A DNA stretch of 62,003 nt from JAVKNF01 sp031537795. GTDB taxonomy: Bacteria; Pseudomonadota; Alphaproteobacteria; Rickettsiales; Deianiraeaceae. A model generated the notes under the pieces. The model was given only the letters and a program-made list of their open reading frames with translations. It had not been told where the DNA came from and did not search any database. Each line of letters starts with the position of its first letter. The stretch's first letter is position 1. Positions 27,350 through 35,551 of this stretch are shown piece by piece. A program made the position numbers and the translations under genes. The stretch lies in the NCBI GenBank assembly GCA_031537795.1, contig JAVKNF010000026.1:1-62003 (forward strand), in the 5' to 3' direction.

Positions 27350-28000
27350 ATGATAGAATTTAAAAATGTAAGCAAAGAATTTAATAATAAAATAATATTT
27401 GAGAATATATCTTTTGAAATAAAAAAACAAGAATCTATTGCTGTTGTAGGTAAATCTGGAGTTGGAAAAACAACTATAGGTAGAATTATAGCAGGTTTAG
27501 AGAATCACAGTTCTGGAGAAATCAAAATTTCTTCTTTAAAGCTTGAAGAGGAAAATCTTAAAAAAATTAGAAAAATAGTAGGATTTGTTTTTCAAGATTT
27601 CAGGTTGTTTCATCATATGACAGTCCTTGAAAATATAATATATTCCCCTGTGAATGTCTATAAACAAGATAAAAAAGATGCCACCTTAAATGCATACGAA
27701 CATCTTGAAAAATTAAATCTATACGACTGTAAAAATAGGCTTCCTTCTGAATTATCAGGTGGCCAAAAGCAAAGAGTTGCGATTATAAGAGCAATTATGA
27801 TAGACCCTGAAATAATAATATTTGATGAACCTACTGCTTCTTTAGACCCTGAAATGAAAAACGAAATAATAAAATTAATAAACGAAACGCAAGCTAGAAC
27901 AAATGCAACAAATTTAATAATAACTCATGATTTAGAATTTGCAAAACAAATATCAAAAAGAATGTTGTTGATAGAAAAGAATTTTGCAAAATATCTCTAA
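27350..28000 (+). CDS. Amino-acid ABC transporter ATP-binding protein
   Basis: 216 residues, slightly shorter than GlnQ/HisP. Walker A GKSGVGKTTIG, Q-loop FVFQDFRLFHHMTV, signature LSGGQKQRVAI, Walker B IIIFDEPTASLDPE and H-loop LIITHDLEFA are all intact. It powers the upstream fused binding-protein/permease. Six bases separate the two genes. Confidence 0.93.
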   Translation: MIEFKNVSKEFNNKIIFENISFEIKKQESIAVVGKSGVGKTTIGRIIAGLENHSSGEIKISSLKLEEENLKKIRKIVGFVFQDFRLFHHMTVLENIIYSPVNVYKQDKKDATLNAYEHLEKLNLYDCKNRLPSELSGGQKQRVAIIRAIMIDPEIIIFDEPTASLDPEMKNEIIKLINETQARTNATNLIITHDLEFAKQISKRMLLIEKNFAKYL

Positions 28001-28049
28001 AAAACTTGACAATAAAAGAGTTAACTTTAATTTTATTTTTATAAGAAAT

Positions 28050-28427
28050 ATGAAATATCTACAATTAGTCTTATTATTAATATTCACTTCCTGTGCTGAC
28101 AAAAATAAAATCAATTATTCTTATTTTTCTTCTATTGTTGAAAAATGTGTAGATTATACATTTTCTTCTGAATGTGTTCTTTCAAAGGGAGGTCTAGATT
28201 TTAAAACTGGCTTACCTGTCTTTCTTTCAGAAAAACCGAGAAGAGCTTCTGATTTAGATATAACTTTCGGAACTATGGATCAACCTTCTATGTTAGAACT
28301 AGAGACATTAAACGAGAAATCATGTATGGATTTAGGTAAAAAAAGATATATCTATTATGAATTAATACAGAAGAAAGGAATTTTTAATATCGTTTCTTCT
28401 TCTAAATTAAATATTTGGTGTGAATAA
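28050..28427 (+). CDS. Small putative lipoprotein
   Basis: Starting at the ATG at 28050, the protein is about 125 residues. It has a short signal sequence and a lipobox-like LLIFTSC (Cys about residue 14). The mature part holds several further Cys (EKCVDYTFSSECV, KSCMDLG, WCE) that could form disulfides in the periplasm. Family not recognised. A TTGACA box at 28006-28011 sits between the ATPase stop and this start, so it may have its own promoter. A DsbA-like gene lies two genes downstream, in keeping with a Cys-rich exported product. Confidence 0.6.
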   Translation: MKYLQLVLLLIFTSCADKNKINYSYFSSIVEKCVDYTFSSECVLSKGGLDFKTGLPVFLSEKPRRASDLDITFGTMDQPSMLELETLNEKSCMDLGKKRYIYYELIQKKGIFNIVSSSKLNIWCE

Positions 28428-28442
28428 CCAGAAAACATAAAA

Positions 28443-29072
28443 ATGAATAAGAATTTCAGATTGCGATCTTTTTTTTTAATTCTATCTTTCTTTCTATCTT
28501 CTTCTTTAAAATTAAAAGCTCTTCCGTTACCTTTTGACTTTCTATTAAAGCCTTATGTTGGAGTGGTATTTAAACCTTATACTTATTCAAATTCTGGAAC
28601 TATAGCAAGTTCTAATGCATTTTTTAACTCTTTTTATAAATTTGAGAACGTAGAATTAAATGCAGGCTTAAGAGTTCATAAATATTTTGGTGTAGAATTA
28701 TTTTTAACTAGATTTAATTATAAATTTACAAATCAAACAGGAAGCTCAATCTTTAATGCATTTAGTTTTGGTTTAGATTTGAAGCTGTATTATCAATTTC
28801 CATTTCTCGATTTCCTAGATATAATAGGAACAAGTCTCGAACTATACGGCGGGATAGGTATGGCATACTTCAATACTAGGTTTGAAAATACAGTAATGAC
28901 AAAAACTGATTCAGTTGTTCCAAAATATTCCGCAGGCATACAAATTAGGTTACTTGGAGCTGTCTCTATAAGAACTGGGGTTGATTTTTATCAATTAAAT
29001 CTATCTACAAATCCAATAGGCATAGGTAATATATTAGTCTACAATATTGGGTTTCATTATTATTTCTTATGA
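28443..29072 (+). CDS. Putative outer-membrane β-barrel protein
   Basis: 209 residues. A signal peptide (about 1-28) is followed by alternating amphipathic strands rich in aromatic residues and glycine (KPYVGVVFKPYTY, ELYGGIGMAYFN, GIQIRLLGAVSIRTGVDF). It ends in an aromatic C-terminal strand GFHYYFL, as expected for BAM-inserted barrels. Probably an 8-stranded surface protein; function unknown. It overlaps the DsbA-like gene by four bases (ATGA), suggesting co-expression with an oxidoreductase. Confidence 0.65.
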   Translation: MNKNFRLRSFFLILSFFLSSSLKLKALPLPFDFLLKPYVGVVFKPYTYSNSGTIASSNAFFNSFYKFENVELNAGLRVHKYFGVELFLTRFNYKFTNQTGSSIFNAFSFGLDLKLYYQFPFLDFLDIIGTSLELYGGIGMAYFNTRFENTVMTKTDSVVPKYSAGIQIRLLGAVSIRTGVDFYQLNLSTNPIGIGNILVYNIGFHYYFL

Positions 29073-29722
29073 AGATAATTAAAAAAAAAAATATTATTTT
29101 AGGTTTTACATTTTTCTTTGTTTTAATTTTCAAATATATATATGAACAAAAATCAGAAGCTGTTCATTTAATAAAAAATAATAATATCTTTGAAGTAAGA
29201 AAAGGAGACATTCATCTAATAAATAAAACTGGAGAACAAAAATCATTAAATCAAATTCTAATTTATGGGGACTTTGCCTGCCCATCCTGTGTTTATTCTT
29301 TTCAAGAGATTGCAAAACAGTCTGAAAAAATTCAAAAACTTATTCAATCAAATAAATTAGAGATTATATACAGACCAACTCCTATGTCTTGGAGGTCTTT
29401 GGACCTTTGGTTAATCCCAATATGCGATAATTACAAAGATTTATCTAATCAAGAAAAATTTAAGATAATAGAAATTCTATATAAAAATTCAAATTCTTTA
29501 TACGAAAAAAATTATTTAGATATTTTCAAGAAAGGATTAGAAACCGCAAATATATCTATGACTAATTTCGAAAAATGCATTTCTTCACAAGATAATAAAA
29601 ATAATATAATTAAGAAAACAGAAGAAGCTATTAAAGATAAGATTAAATTCACTCCTTCGATTTTTCTAAATAAGAAATTAATAAAAACGGAAGATGTAAT
29701 TGATTTTCTTATAAAAGATTAA
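29069..29722 (+). CDS. DsbA-family thiol oxidoreductase
   Basis: 217 residues with an N-terminal membrane anchor or uncleaved signal (about 8-24) and a thioredoxin fold. The active site is CPSC (Cys71, Cys74) in YGDFACPSCVYS. The cis-Pro loop is FTPSIFLN. The helical insertion (about 100-175) is as in DsbA. It acts in the periplasm on disulfides of exported proteins. The protein is small and closest in style to alphaproteobacterial DsbA-like proteins. It overlaps the barrel gene start to stop and is convergent with lepB, overlapping its end by 14 bp. Confidence 0.85.
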   Translation: MKIIKKKNIILGFTFFFVLIFKYIYEQKSEAVHLIKNNNIFEVRKGDIHLINKTGEQKSLNQILIYGDFACPSCVYSFQEIAKQSEKIQKLIQSNKLEIIYRPTPMSWRSLDLWLIPICDNYKDLSNQEKFKIIEILYKNSNSLYEKNYLDIFKKGLETANISMTNFEKCISSQDNKNNIIKKTEEAIKDKIKFTPSIFLNKKLIKTEDVIDFLIKD

Positions 29723-30434
29723 ATATTCTACTTAATCTATCTCTAAATAACTCTTTACTGTTTTCATTTGGGTATGAGAAATAGATAAATTCCGCCTTTC
29801 CAACAATCCTATTAAAATCTATAAAAGAAACAGAAGAAAATCTACTGTCTAAAGAATTGTCTCTATTATCTCCCATTAAAAAATAGCTCCCATCAGGCAC
29901 AAGAAAGACTCCTGCGTTATTTGCATCAGAATCTTCATCTGCGATGAAAATCTTGTATTCTTTTTCGTCTATCTTTTGTTGAAATTTCTTAACAGTGAAA
30001 AAATTTGCATTCTCATGCTTTTTTGCTGGCATTATGTCTATAAAATTTTGCTCTAAAATCTCACCATTAAGAAATATCTTACTTTTATTTATAATAATTT
30101 TATCTCCAGGTATGCCAATAACTCTCTTAATATAAAAATCTTTTTCGTTTTTCTCTTTTAAACCACCAAAAATAACAACATCACCTCTATTTGGAAGATT
30201 TTTAGCAAAGACTTTCTTTTCAGTATGAATAAAATTTTGCAAAAATGGAGGGAGGGAATATTTAGAATAACCAAATGCAAATTTATTTACTATAAGCCTG
30301 TCCCCAATTAATAGAGTTGGTATCATCGAACCGGTAGGTATTTTGAAATTCCCGTAAAAAAAAGTCTGAAAAAATAAAGTAAAAAAAACAGCTTGAATAA
30401 CAAAAAATGTATAATTTGTATATTTATTCTTCAT
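29709..30434 (-). CDS. lepB: Signal peptidase I
   Basis: 241 residues. An N-terminal membrane segment (about 9-28) precedes the S26 catalytic domain. The Ser/Lys dyad is Ser36 in PTGSMIPTLL and Lys103 in YIKRVIGIPGD. RGDVVIF and GDNRDNSLDSR complete the signature boxes. It cleaves signal peptides of exported proteins, of which this window encodes many. No era/rnc gene next to it. The small membrane-anchored ORF upstream (30474-30935) is on the same strand. Confidence 0.95.
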   Translation of the reverse strand: MKNKYTNYTFFVIQAVFFTLFFQTFFYGNFKIPTGSMIPTLLIGDRLIVNKFAFGYSKYSLPPFLQNFIHTEKKVFAKNLPNRGDVVIFGGLKEKNEKDFYIKRVIGIPGDKIIINKSKIFLNGEILEQNFIDIMPAKKHENANFFTVKKFQQKIDEKEYKIFIADEDSDANNAGVFLVPDGSYFLMGDNRDNSLDSRFSSVSFIDFNRIVGKAEFIYFSYPNENSKELFRDRLSRIFNLL

Positions 30435-30473
30435 ATTTTACAAAAGTTTTTCTGTTATAATTCAAAATAATTA

Positions 30474-30935
30474 TCATCTTGAATAAAATAAATTAATTCT
30501 TTGCAATAAAGTTAATTTCTTTTGAGCTATTTTAAAATCTTCTTTTTCATCTTTCAGAATTTGCTTTCTAGATAAAAAATGACATTTTGATATTTCTTTA
30601 AAAAGATTTGATGATTTTAGATCTAGAATCTTCATAAGATCTTTATATGAAACTTTAATTTTTTCCTTGTGAATCTTTTCATTTTCTATTAAAAAAGAAT
30701 AGACTTTATCTAATTCTGATGTTTCTTGTATTGTAGATAAGCATTTTTTATTTGCATTCTGAAATTTCTCTAATAAGGCTTTCTCTATCTTATTTAGAGG
30801 TTGACTTGTATATTTCTTATTAAGATATAAATTAATATATTTGTCTTTTTTAGTGGAATGTTTGTAAAGAAAAAAAGAACTTAAAATAAGCCCTAAAATT
30901 AAAAATATAGATGTTATTCTTTTGTAATTATTCAT
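30474..30935 (-). CDS. Hypothetical membrane-anchored protein
   Basis: 153 residues with one N-terminal hydrophobic segment (about 8-24, ITSIFLILGLILSSFFLY) and a Lys-rich, helical periplasmic part. Not recognised. It lies 39 bp upstream of lepB on the same strand and may be co-transcribed. Confidence 0.5.
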   Translation of the reverse strand: MNNYKRITSIFLILGLILSSFFLYKHSTKKDKYINLYLNKKYTSQPLNKIEKALLEKFQNANKKCLSTIQETSELDKVYSFLIENEKIHKEKIKVSYKDLMKILDLKSSNLFKEISKCHFLSRKQILKDEKEDFKIAQKKLTLLQRINLFYSR

Positions 30936-31033
30936 ATTAAATATTATTTAATAATTTAGAACTTAAATTAAAAGTCAAATTTTTCAAGAAATAATAGAAT
31001 TTAATATTAATTTACACTAAACTTTAGAAGTAT

Positions 31034-31876
31034 ATGAATAAAAGAAGAATATTACATCTATTTATCTTTTTTGTAAATATGGTAAATTCTTATGCTTTTT
31101 TTAATGAAGAGTTGATCAGAAGAAAAGATATGCCTTATTTCCCAAATGCAAATTCTGGCCTCTGGTACATTGCTATCAATGCTGGTATGACCCTATACGG
31201 GCAAGAGAGTGTAGGCGGAAGATTCGATAATTTCAACACAAATCTTACAGGTAATTCAAAAATACAATACACACCTTACGGTGGTGTGGCTCTAGGGTAT
31301 AAGAAAACAGATCTTAATTTTATATTCGAATTAGCTTTTGAATATATAGCTCCACAATTGGATAAGACCTATAATTTTAGTTCAGGTAATTTTATTTACA
31401 ATAATACAGATATCGCATCTTTCACAACATCTCTAAGAAGATATAAAATTGGAACTAATATATATTATAATTTTTTCAACCCTTTTAATATGACTCAAAA
31501 TATAATTGGTATTTTCTTTGGAATTGGTTTCGGGCTCTCTTTTCAAAAGAATTACATAAGCATTGTCAATGAATACATAAACGAAGTTTCAACAGCTGCA
31601 ACTAACGGAACAGGAAGCGGGGCTAATCCATTTTCAAGTGATAATGGATTTTTTTTTGGTTCAAAATTCGGAATTGCTCTTTATTATGAAATTTCAGGAG
31701 GCTTTATGATTGATATAGGTAATTATGCAATGACAAGAATTAAATTAAAGTACACAATATACACAAAACCACTTTTAAATATAGATTTTACTTTAGATAA
31801 AACAAATTATGAAAGTCCTTTCCTAAATGCTCAATTGTTATCTTTAGAATTATCACTATTATTTAAAACAAGTTAG
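31034..31876 (+). CDS. Putative outer-membrane β-barrel / surface antigen
   Basis: 280 residues. A signal peptide (about 1-20) is followed by Gly- and aromatic-rich amphipathic strands (LWYIAINAGMTLY, YGGVALGYKKTDLNF, IGIFFGIGFGLSF). It ends with a strand SLELSLLFKTS. The overall style is like OmpA/P44-type rickettsial surface antigens, but no specific family can be named. A Ser/Gly/Asn-rich loop (about 190-210) looks like an exposed loop. Convergent with nusG. Confidence 0.65.
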   Translation: MNKRRILHLFIFFVNMVNSYAFFNEELIRRKDMPYFPNANSGLWYIAINAGMTLYGQESVGGRFDNFNTNLTGNSKIQYTPYGGVALGYKKTDLNFIFELAFEYIAPQLDKTYNFSSGNFIYNNTDIASFTTSLRRYKIGTNIYYNFFNPFNMTQNIIGIFFGIGFGLSFQKNYISIVNEYINEVSTAATNGTGSGANPFSSDNGFFFGSKFGIALYYEISGGFMIDIGNYAMTRIKLKYTIYTKPLLNIDFTLDKTNYESPFLNAQLLSLELSLLFKTS

Positions 31877-31884
31877 AATAAAAA

Positions 31885-32454
31885 TTATTCTATCTCTAAA
31901 CCAGATATTGCAATATCCACTAATGTAGGTTTTCCAAATATCATAATCTCAACAGAACATTCGTCTTTCTTTATCTTCTTTACTATTCCTTCAAAAGAAG
32001 CAAAAGAACCTGTTTTAATTCTAACTTTTGAATCAATTTCAATTTTAGATGTTATCTTTTCTTTGCGATCTTGATTGAAAGATGTCATTTTGTGATAATC
32101 CTCTTCTGAAATGAATTTTAGATCTCCCTCTTGTGTTTTAAGTATGTTGGAAGTTTTTGCGGTTTTTATAGCTGAAAGAAAAGTATTAACTTTTGAAGTA
32201 TTTATATTTGCGAAAATGTAACCTGGATTCAGAGGCTGTTCTACTTCAACTCTCTTTCCGTTTTTATATTTTAGATATTGATATCTAGGACAAGAAAGCT
32301 CTAAATATAAATCTTCAATTTTTATGTTATTTCTTTCGCAATAATTATTTATACTTGCTTTCAAACTATCAATATAAAAATTTTCCTTACCGGAAATAAC
32401 TCTTATAACAATTCTCTTGTAAATTGGTTTCTCGTGAGTATCTAGATCGTTCAT
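31885..32454 (-). CDS. nusG: Transcription termination/antitermination protein NusG
   Basis: 189 residues. The NGN domain is divergent but recognisable (YKRIVIRVISGKENF, LNPGYIFANI, ISEEDYHKM). The C-terminal KOW domain has KIEIDSKVRIKTGSFASFEG. NusG couples RNA polymerase to Rho or ribosomes. Its start overlaps the secE stop (ATGA at 32451-32454), the conserved bacterial secE-nusG order, which supports the call despite divergence. The usual downstream rplK-rplA genes are absent; a convergent membrane-protein gene lies there instead. Confidence 0.9.
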   Translation of the reverse strand: MNDLDTHEKPIYKRIVIRVISGKENFYIDSLKASINNYCERNNIKIEDLYLELSCPRYQYLKYKNGKRVEVEQPLNPGYIFANINTSKVNTFLSAIKTAKTSNILKTQEGDLKFISEEDYHKMTSFNQDRKEKITSKIEIDSKVRIKTGSFASFEGIVKKIKKDECSVEIMIFGKPTLVDIAISGLEIE

Positions 32455-32630
32455 AAATTAAAAAAATAAGCAAAAATAACAGAAATCAATACATCTAACA
32501 AGCCAAAAAAAACAGAAAAAAGAGCTATCGAAAGCATTACTACTAAAAATATAGAGTAAATATCTGAGGTTTTTATCCAAGATATCTTTTTTAATTCTTC
32601 AAAGACACTTTTTAGATATAAAGAAAACAT
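32451..32630 (-). CDS. secE: Preprotein translocase subunit SecE
   Basis: A 59-residue ORF. The N-terminal amphipathic helix FEELKKISWIKTSD matches the conserved SecE segment (ELKKVxWP), and one hydrophobic transmembrane helix follows (about 26-57). SecE completes the SecYEG channel. Position directly upstream of and overlapping nusG confirms identity. The conserved Pro after Trp is replaced by Ile. Confidence 0.9.
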   Translation of the reverse strand: MFSLYLKSVFEELKKISWIKTSDIYSIFLVVMLSIALFSVFFGLLDVLISVIFAYFFNL

Positions 32631-32682
32631 AAATGTAAAAAATAATCAACATTAAGATTTAATAATCAAGTTTTTTGTAATT

Positions 32683-33573
32683 TTACAGACATTTGAATTC
32701 AATCAAAAAATCTTTATACATTAAATCTATAATTTTCTTATAAAGAAATTTCGAATTTTTATCTGTAGTAATTGACTCAATTTTATAGTAATTTTGATTA
32801 TTTATTTTATTTTCAGATCTCTGTATACAAAAAGATAAAGCCAAGTCTGCAAATAAAGCTCCTTGTTTTACAAGCTCTATATCTATATTCTTTTCCTTAA
32901 AATAATTAGAAATTTCTTCCGCTAAATACGGGTAATGAGTACAAAATAGACCTAATGTTGATATTTTGTGAAAATTCTTCACACCTATTTCTTTTTCAAA
33001 AATTTCTAGATGTTTCTTGATGATTTCTTTTTTTTCATCTCCTAGAATACAATTCTCAACTTTCTGCTCCCATTCAATAGGAGAATAATCAAATACATTA
33101 CATTTTCTTTCAAAACCTAATTTATTATGTAGATTATTTATTCTTTTTACGTATTCTTTACTTTCTATCGTTCTTCTTGTTGCAAATAAACCTATATTAA
33201 TTTGATCTTCTGAATTAATTGCAGCTCTCTCATATAACTTATTAGCACTTATGTCCAAAATAGAAATAATATTAATGTCTTTCTTTCTGTATTCGGATAT
33301 CAGCTTTTCTGTTAATATTGTTGAAGCGGTGTTACAGGCAAAAATTATATTACAAAAACCTTTTTTTGTACAGATATTCACTAAATTTTCTACCAGTTTC
33401 TTTAATTGTTCTGAATTTTTTAGACCATAAGGCATATTAATTTCATCTCCTATGTGTAGAATCTCCAGAAATTTATTTTCAGAAATTAATCTATCTTTCA
33501 TTTCAATTAAACATTCAATTCCAAAGATCAGACCACCAACACCAGAATCGACAAATGCAATTTTGTTATTCAT
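32683..33573 (-). CDS. murI: Glutamate racemase
   Basis: 296 residues. The two catalytic Cys are visible: Cys80 in FACNTAS and Cys211 in GLFCTHYP. The N-terminal AFVDSGVGGL carries the catalytic Asp8. It makes D-glutamate for peptidoglycan, consistent with the diaminopimelate genes elsewhere in the window. It lies upstream of secE-nusG on the same strand with a 52-bp gap, and is divergent from the NlpC/P60 peptidase gene. Confidence 0.93.
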   Translation of the reverse strand: MNNKIAFVDSGVGGLIFGIECLIEMKDRLISENKFLEILHIGDEINMPYGLKNSEQLKKLVENLVNICTKKGFCNIIFACNTASTILTEKLISEYRKKDINIISILDISANKLYERAAINSEDQINIGLFATRRTIESKEYVKRINNLHNKLGFERKCNVFDYSPIEWEQKVENCILGDEKKEIIKKHLEIFEKEIGVKNFHKISTLGLFCTHYPYLAEEISNYFKEKNIDIELVKQGALFADLALSFCIQRSENKINNQNYYKIESITTDKNSKFLYKKIIDLMYKDFLIEFKCL

Positions 33574-33619
33574 TTCGCTTCCATTAATTTTTTTACAAGC
33601 TATAATTTATATATTTAAT

Positions 33620-34048
33620 ATGCAAGAAAATATACAAATTCAAGAATGGATTAATGTTACATTTAAAAAAGGTTCTTCTTCAAAATATAGTGCAGATTGC
33701 CTAGGAATTATAATAGGTCTCCTGAAAACAGGCTTATTAATTCAATTAAAACAAGAGGTAATAGAAAAAATAGAAAATAAATTTAGAGAATTATCAAACA
33801 AACAAAGCTTAACAAAAGAATTATTGTTGCAAAATATAGAAGATGTCTGTTTTGAAGTTCAAGAAATTAAAGCAGGAGATGTTCTTTTCACTTCTAATAA
33901 ATTTATGCCAATTCATTTTGGAATATTTATATCTAATGATTTGATTTTAGAAACAAATGATATTAAAAAAAAATCTTTCCTTTCTAGTTTTAATAATTTA
34001 GATAAAAAGAAAAACACATATAAAATATTTAGATTTAAAAATGACTAA
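33620..34048 (+). CDS. NlpC/P60-like peptidase resembling the gene-transfer-agent cell-wall peptidase
   Basis: 142 residues from the ATG at 33620; an upstream in-frame extension overlaps murI and is rejected. The catalytic Cys27 lies in YSADCLGIIIGLLK and the His99 in MPIHFGIFI, preceded by AGDVLF. This arrangement (WI...GADCLGLV near the start, then GDVLLF and HxGI) is that of the NlpC/P60 peptidase of alphaproteobacterial gene transfer agents and related phages. No signal peptide. No other GTA structural genes are adjacent, as expected where such clusters are scattered. Function in peptidoglycan cleavage is inferred. Confidence 0.7.
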   Translation: MQENIQIQEWINVTFKKGSSSKYSADCLGIIIGLLKTGLLIQLKQEVIEKIENKFRELSNKQSLTKELLLQNIEDVCFEVQEIKAGDVLFTSNKFMPIHFGIFISNDLILETNDIKKKSFLSSFNNLDKKKNTYKIFRFKND

Positions 34049-34055
34049 AGAAATA

Positions 34056-35459
34056 TCAGAAATTTGTCCAAATTTCTTGATCTCTTACCTCGTGATGAAA
34101 TAATATTTCTTCAACTTTTACTAATCTGCCTAATAATCTTGGAGACCTATTTGCTACTTTTTCTTTTGAATTTATATATTTAAAAAATGCTTCTTCTTTC
34201 AGTATTTCTTTTAACCTTTTACTATTCTTAAATTCTTCTATTCCTTCTGAAATATTCATAGGAAGTTTTTCAATTTTTAAATCCTCTTTTAATTCTATTT
34301 TTTTATTTAATTTCTCTATTCCGATATTTATAATTGCAAACATGGCAAGATAAGGGTTTGTATCAGGTGCAACACTTCTAATTTCTATTCTTGTGGATTT
34401 CTCATTTGCATTCGGAATTCTTATCATAGAGGACCTGTCTATTTTTGAAAATTTTATCTCATTTGGTGCTTCAAAATGGGGGTCTAATCTTCTGTAAGAA
34501 TTAACGCTTGAATTTAATATTAAACATAAAGCTCTTGCTTCTTTTAAGATTGAATCCACAAAATTAAAGCCTTCTTCAGATATAATCTGATCCTTTTTAT
34601 AGAAAATATTTTTATTATCTTTTTGAATTGAGATATTAAAATGCATCCCGCTACCATTTATATTTGCAATAGGTTTTGGCAAAAAAGATACAGTGCAGTT
34701 CATACTTATAGCGATTTGTCTTGCTATAAATTTATAAAATTGAATAGAATCACAAGCCTCTAAAACATCTTGATATTTATAGTTAATTTCAAATTGAGAA
34801 GGAGCAACTTCTGGATGATGTTTTTCAATTTCAAAACCTAATATTCTAATTATTCTAAATAATTCATTTGAAAATATTTTTAACTCTGAATTTGCATTAG
34901 AATTAAAATAACCTCCTTTGGAAGCAAATTCAAAATCTTTTTCGTTAAAATTTTGCTCTACATTCTGTTCTTTAAAGATGAAACCCTCTATCTCCGCAGC
35001 AACATTAAATTTTAGATTGTCTTTCTTTTCTATTTCATTTTTTAATTCAAGAAGTCTATATCTAAAATCAGAATGATAGACTCTATTATCTAAAGATTCT
35101 ACTAATCCAAAAAATAAGAATTTTACTCCTCCGAAAATCTCTTTCGGAATAATTCTTAAAGAACTCCAATCTATTTTTAATTTCAAATCTGATTGATCTT
35201 GAGAGCTAAAACCTTCAACAGAGGAACCGTCAAAAGTTAAATTTTCGGCACTTTCTAAAAAAAATTCAATATCATATTCTAAATGCAATAATTTTCCTTC
35301 TATATCACTAAAAAAAACCACAACTTCTTTTATTGAGTAATTTTTACTTAATTCAAATATCTTTTTTTTAAAAAAATCTTCATTCTCTTTATTTCTTCTT
35401 CTCTTTCTTAAATCTAGATTTAATCTTTCTATTTCTAACTCTTCAATCAAAAAACTCAC
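34056..35459 (-). CDS. glnA: Glutamine synthetase, type I
   Basis: 467 residues. It has the β-grasp domain with FDGSSVEGF, the catalytic domain with NVAAEIEGFIF, the ATP-binding NGSGMHFNIS, the glutamate loop DRSSMIRIPN and EIRSVAPDTNPYLA. It makes glutamine from glutamate and ammonia. A charged N-terminal extension of about 35 residues precedes the usual start. I see no Tyr-containing adenylylation loop near residue 390, so control by GlnE-type adenylylation is unlikely. No glnB nearby. Confidence 0.93.
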   Translation of the reverse strand: MSFLIEELEIERLNLDLRKRRRNKENEDFFKKKIFELSKNYSIKEVVVFFSDIEGKLLHLEYDIEFFLESAENLTFDGSSVEGFSSQDQSDLKLKIDWSSLRIIPKEIFGGVKFLFFGLVESLDNRVYHSDFRYRLLELKNEIEKKDNLKFNVAAEIEGFIFKEQNVEQNFNEKDFEFASKGGYFNSNANSELKIFSNELFRIIRILGFEIEKHHPEVAPSQFEINYKYQDVLEACDSIQFYKFIARQIAISMNCTVSFLPKPIANINGSGMHFNISIQKDNKNIFYKKDQIISEEGFNFVDSILKEARALCLILNSSVNSYRRLDPHFEAPNEIKFSKIDRSSMIRIPNANEKSTRIEIRSVAPDTNPYLAMFAIINIGIEKLNKKIELKEDLKIEKLPMNISEGIEEFKNSKRLKEILKEEAFFKYINSKEKVANRSPRLLGRLVKVEEILFHHEVRDQEIWTNF

Positions 35460-35551
35460 TTCTGTAACTTATTGAAATGCATAAACTAATATAGTTTATT
35501 TGCAAATTTTCTTTATAAAGTAGAAAATTAAATCTTCGTATAATTTATAAA

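Noticed and set aside
33452..33619. Upstream extension of the NlpC/P60 ORF
   Set aside because: It overlaps murI on the other strand and the family-like sequence begins at the ATG at 33620.
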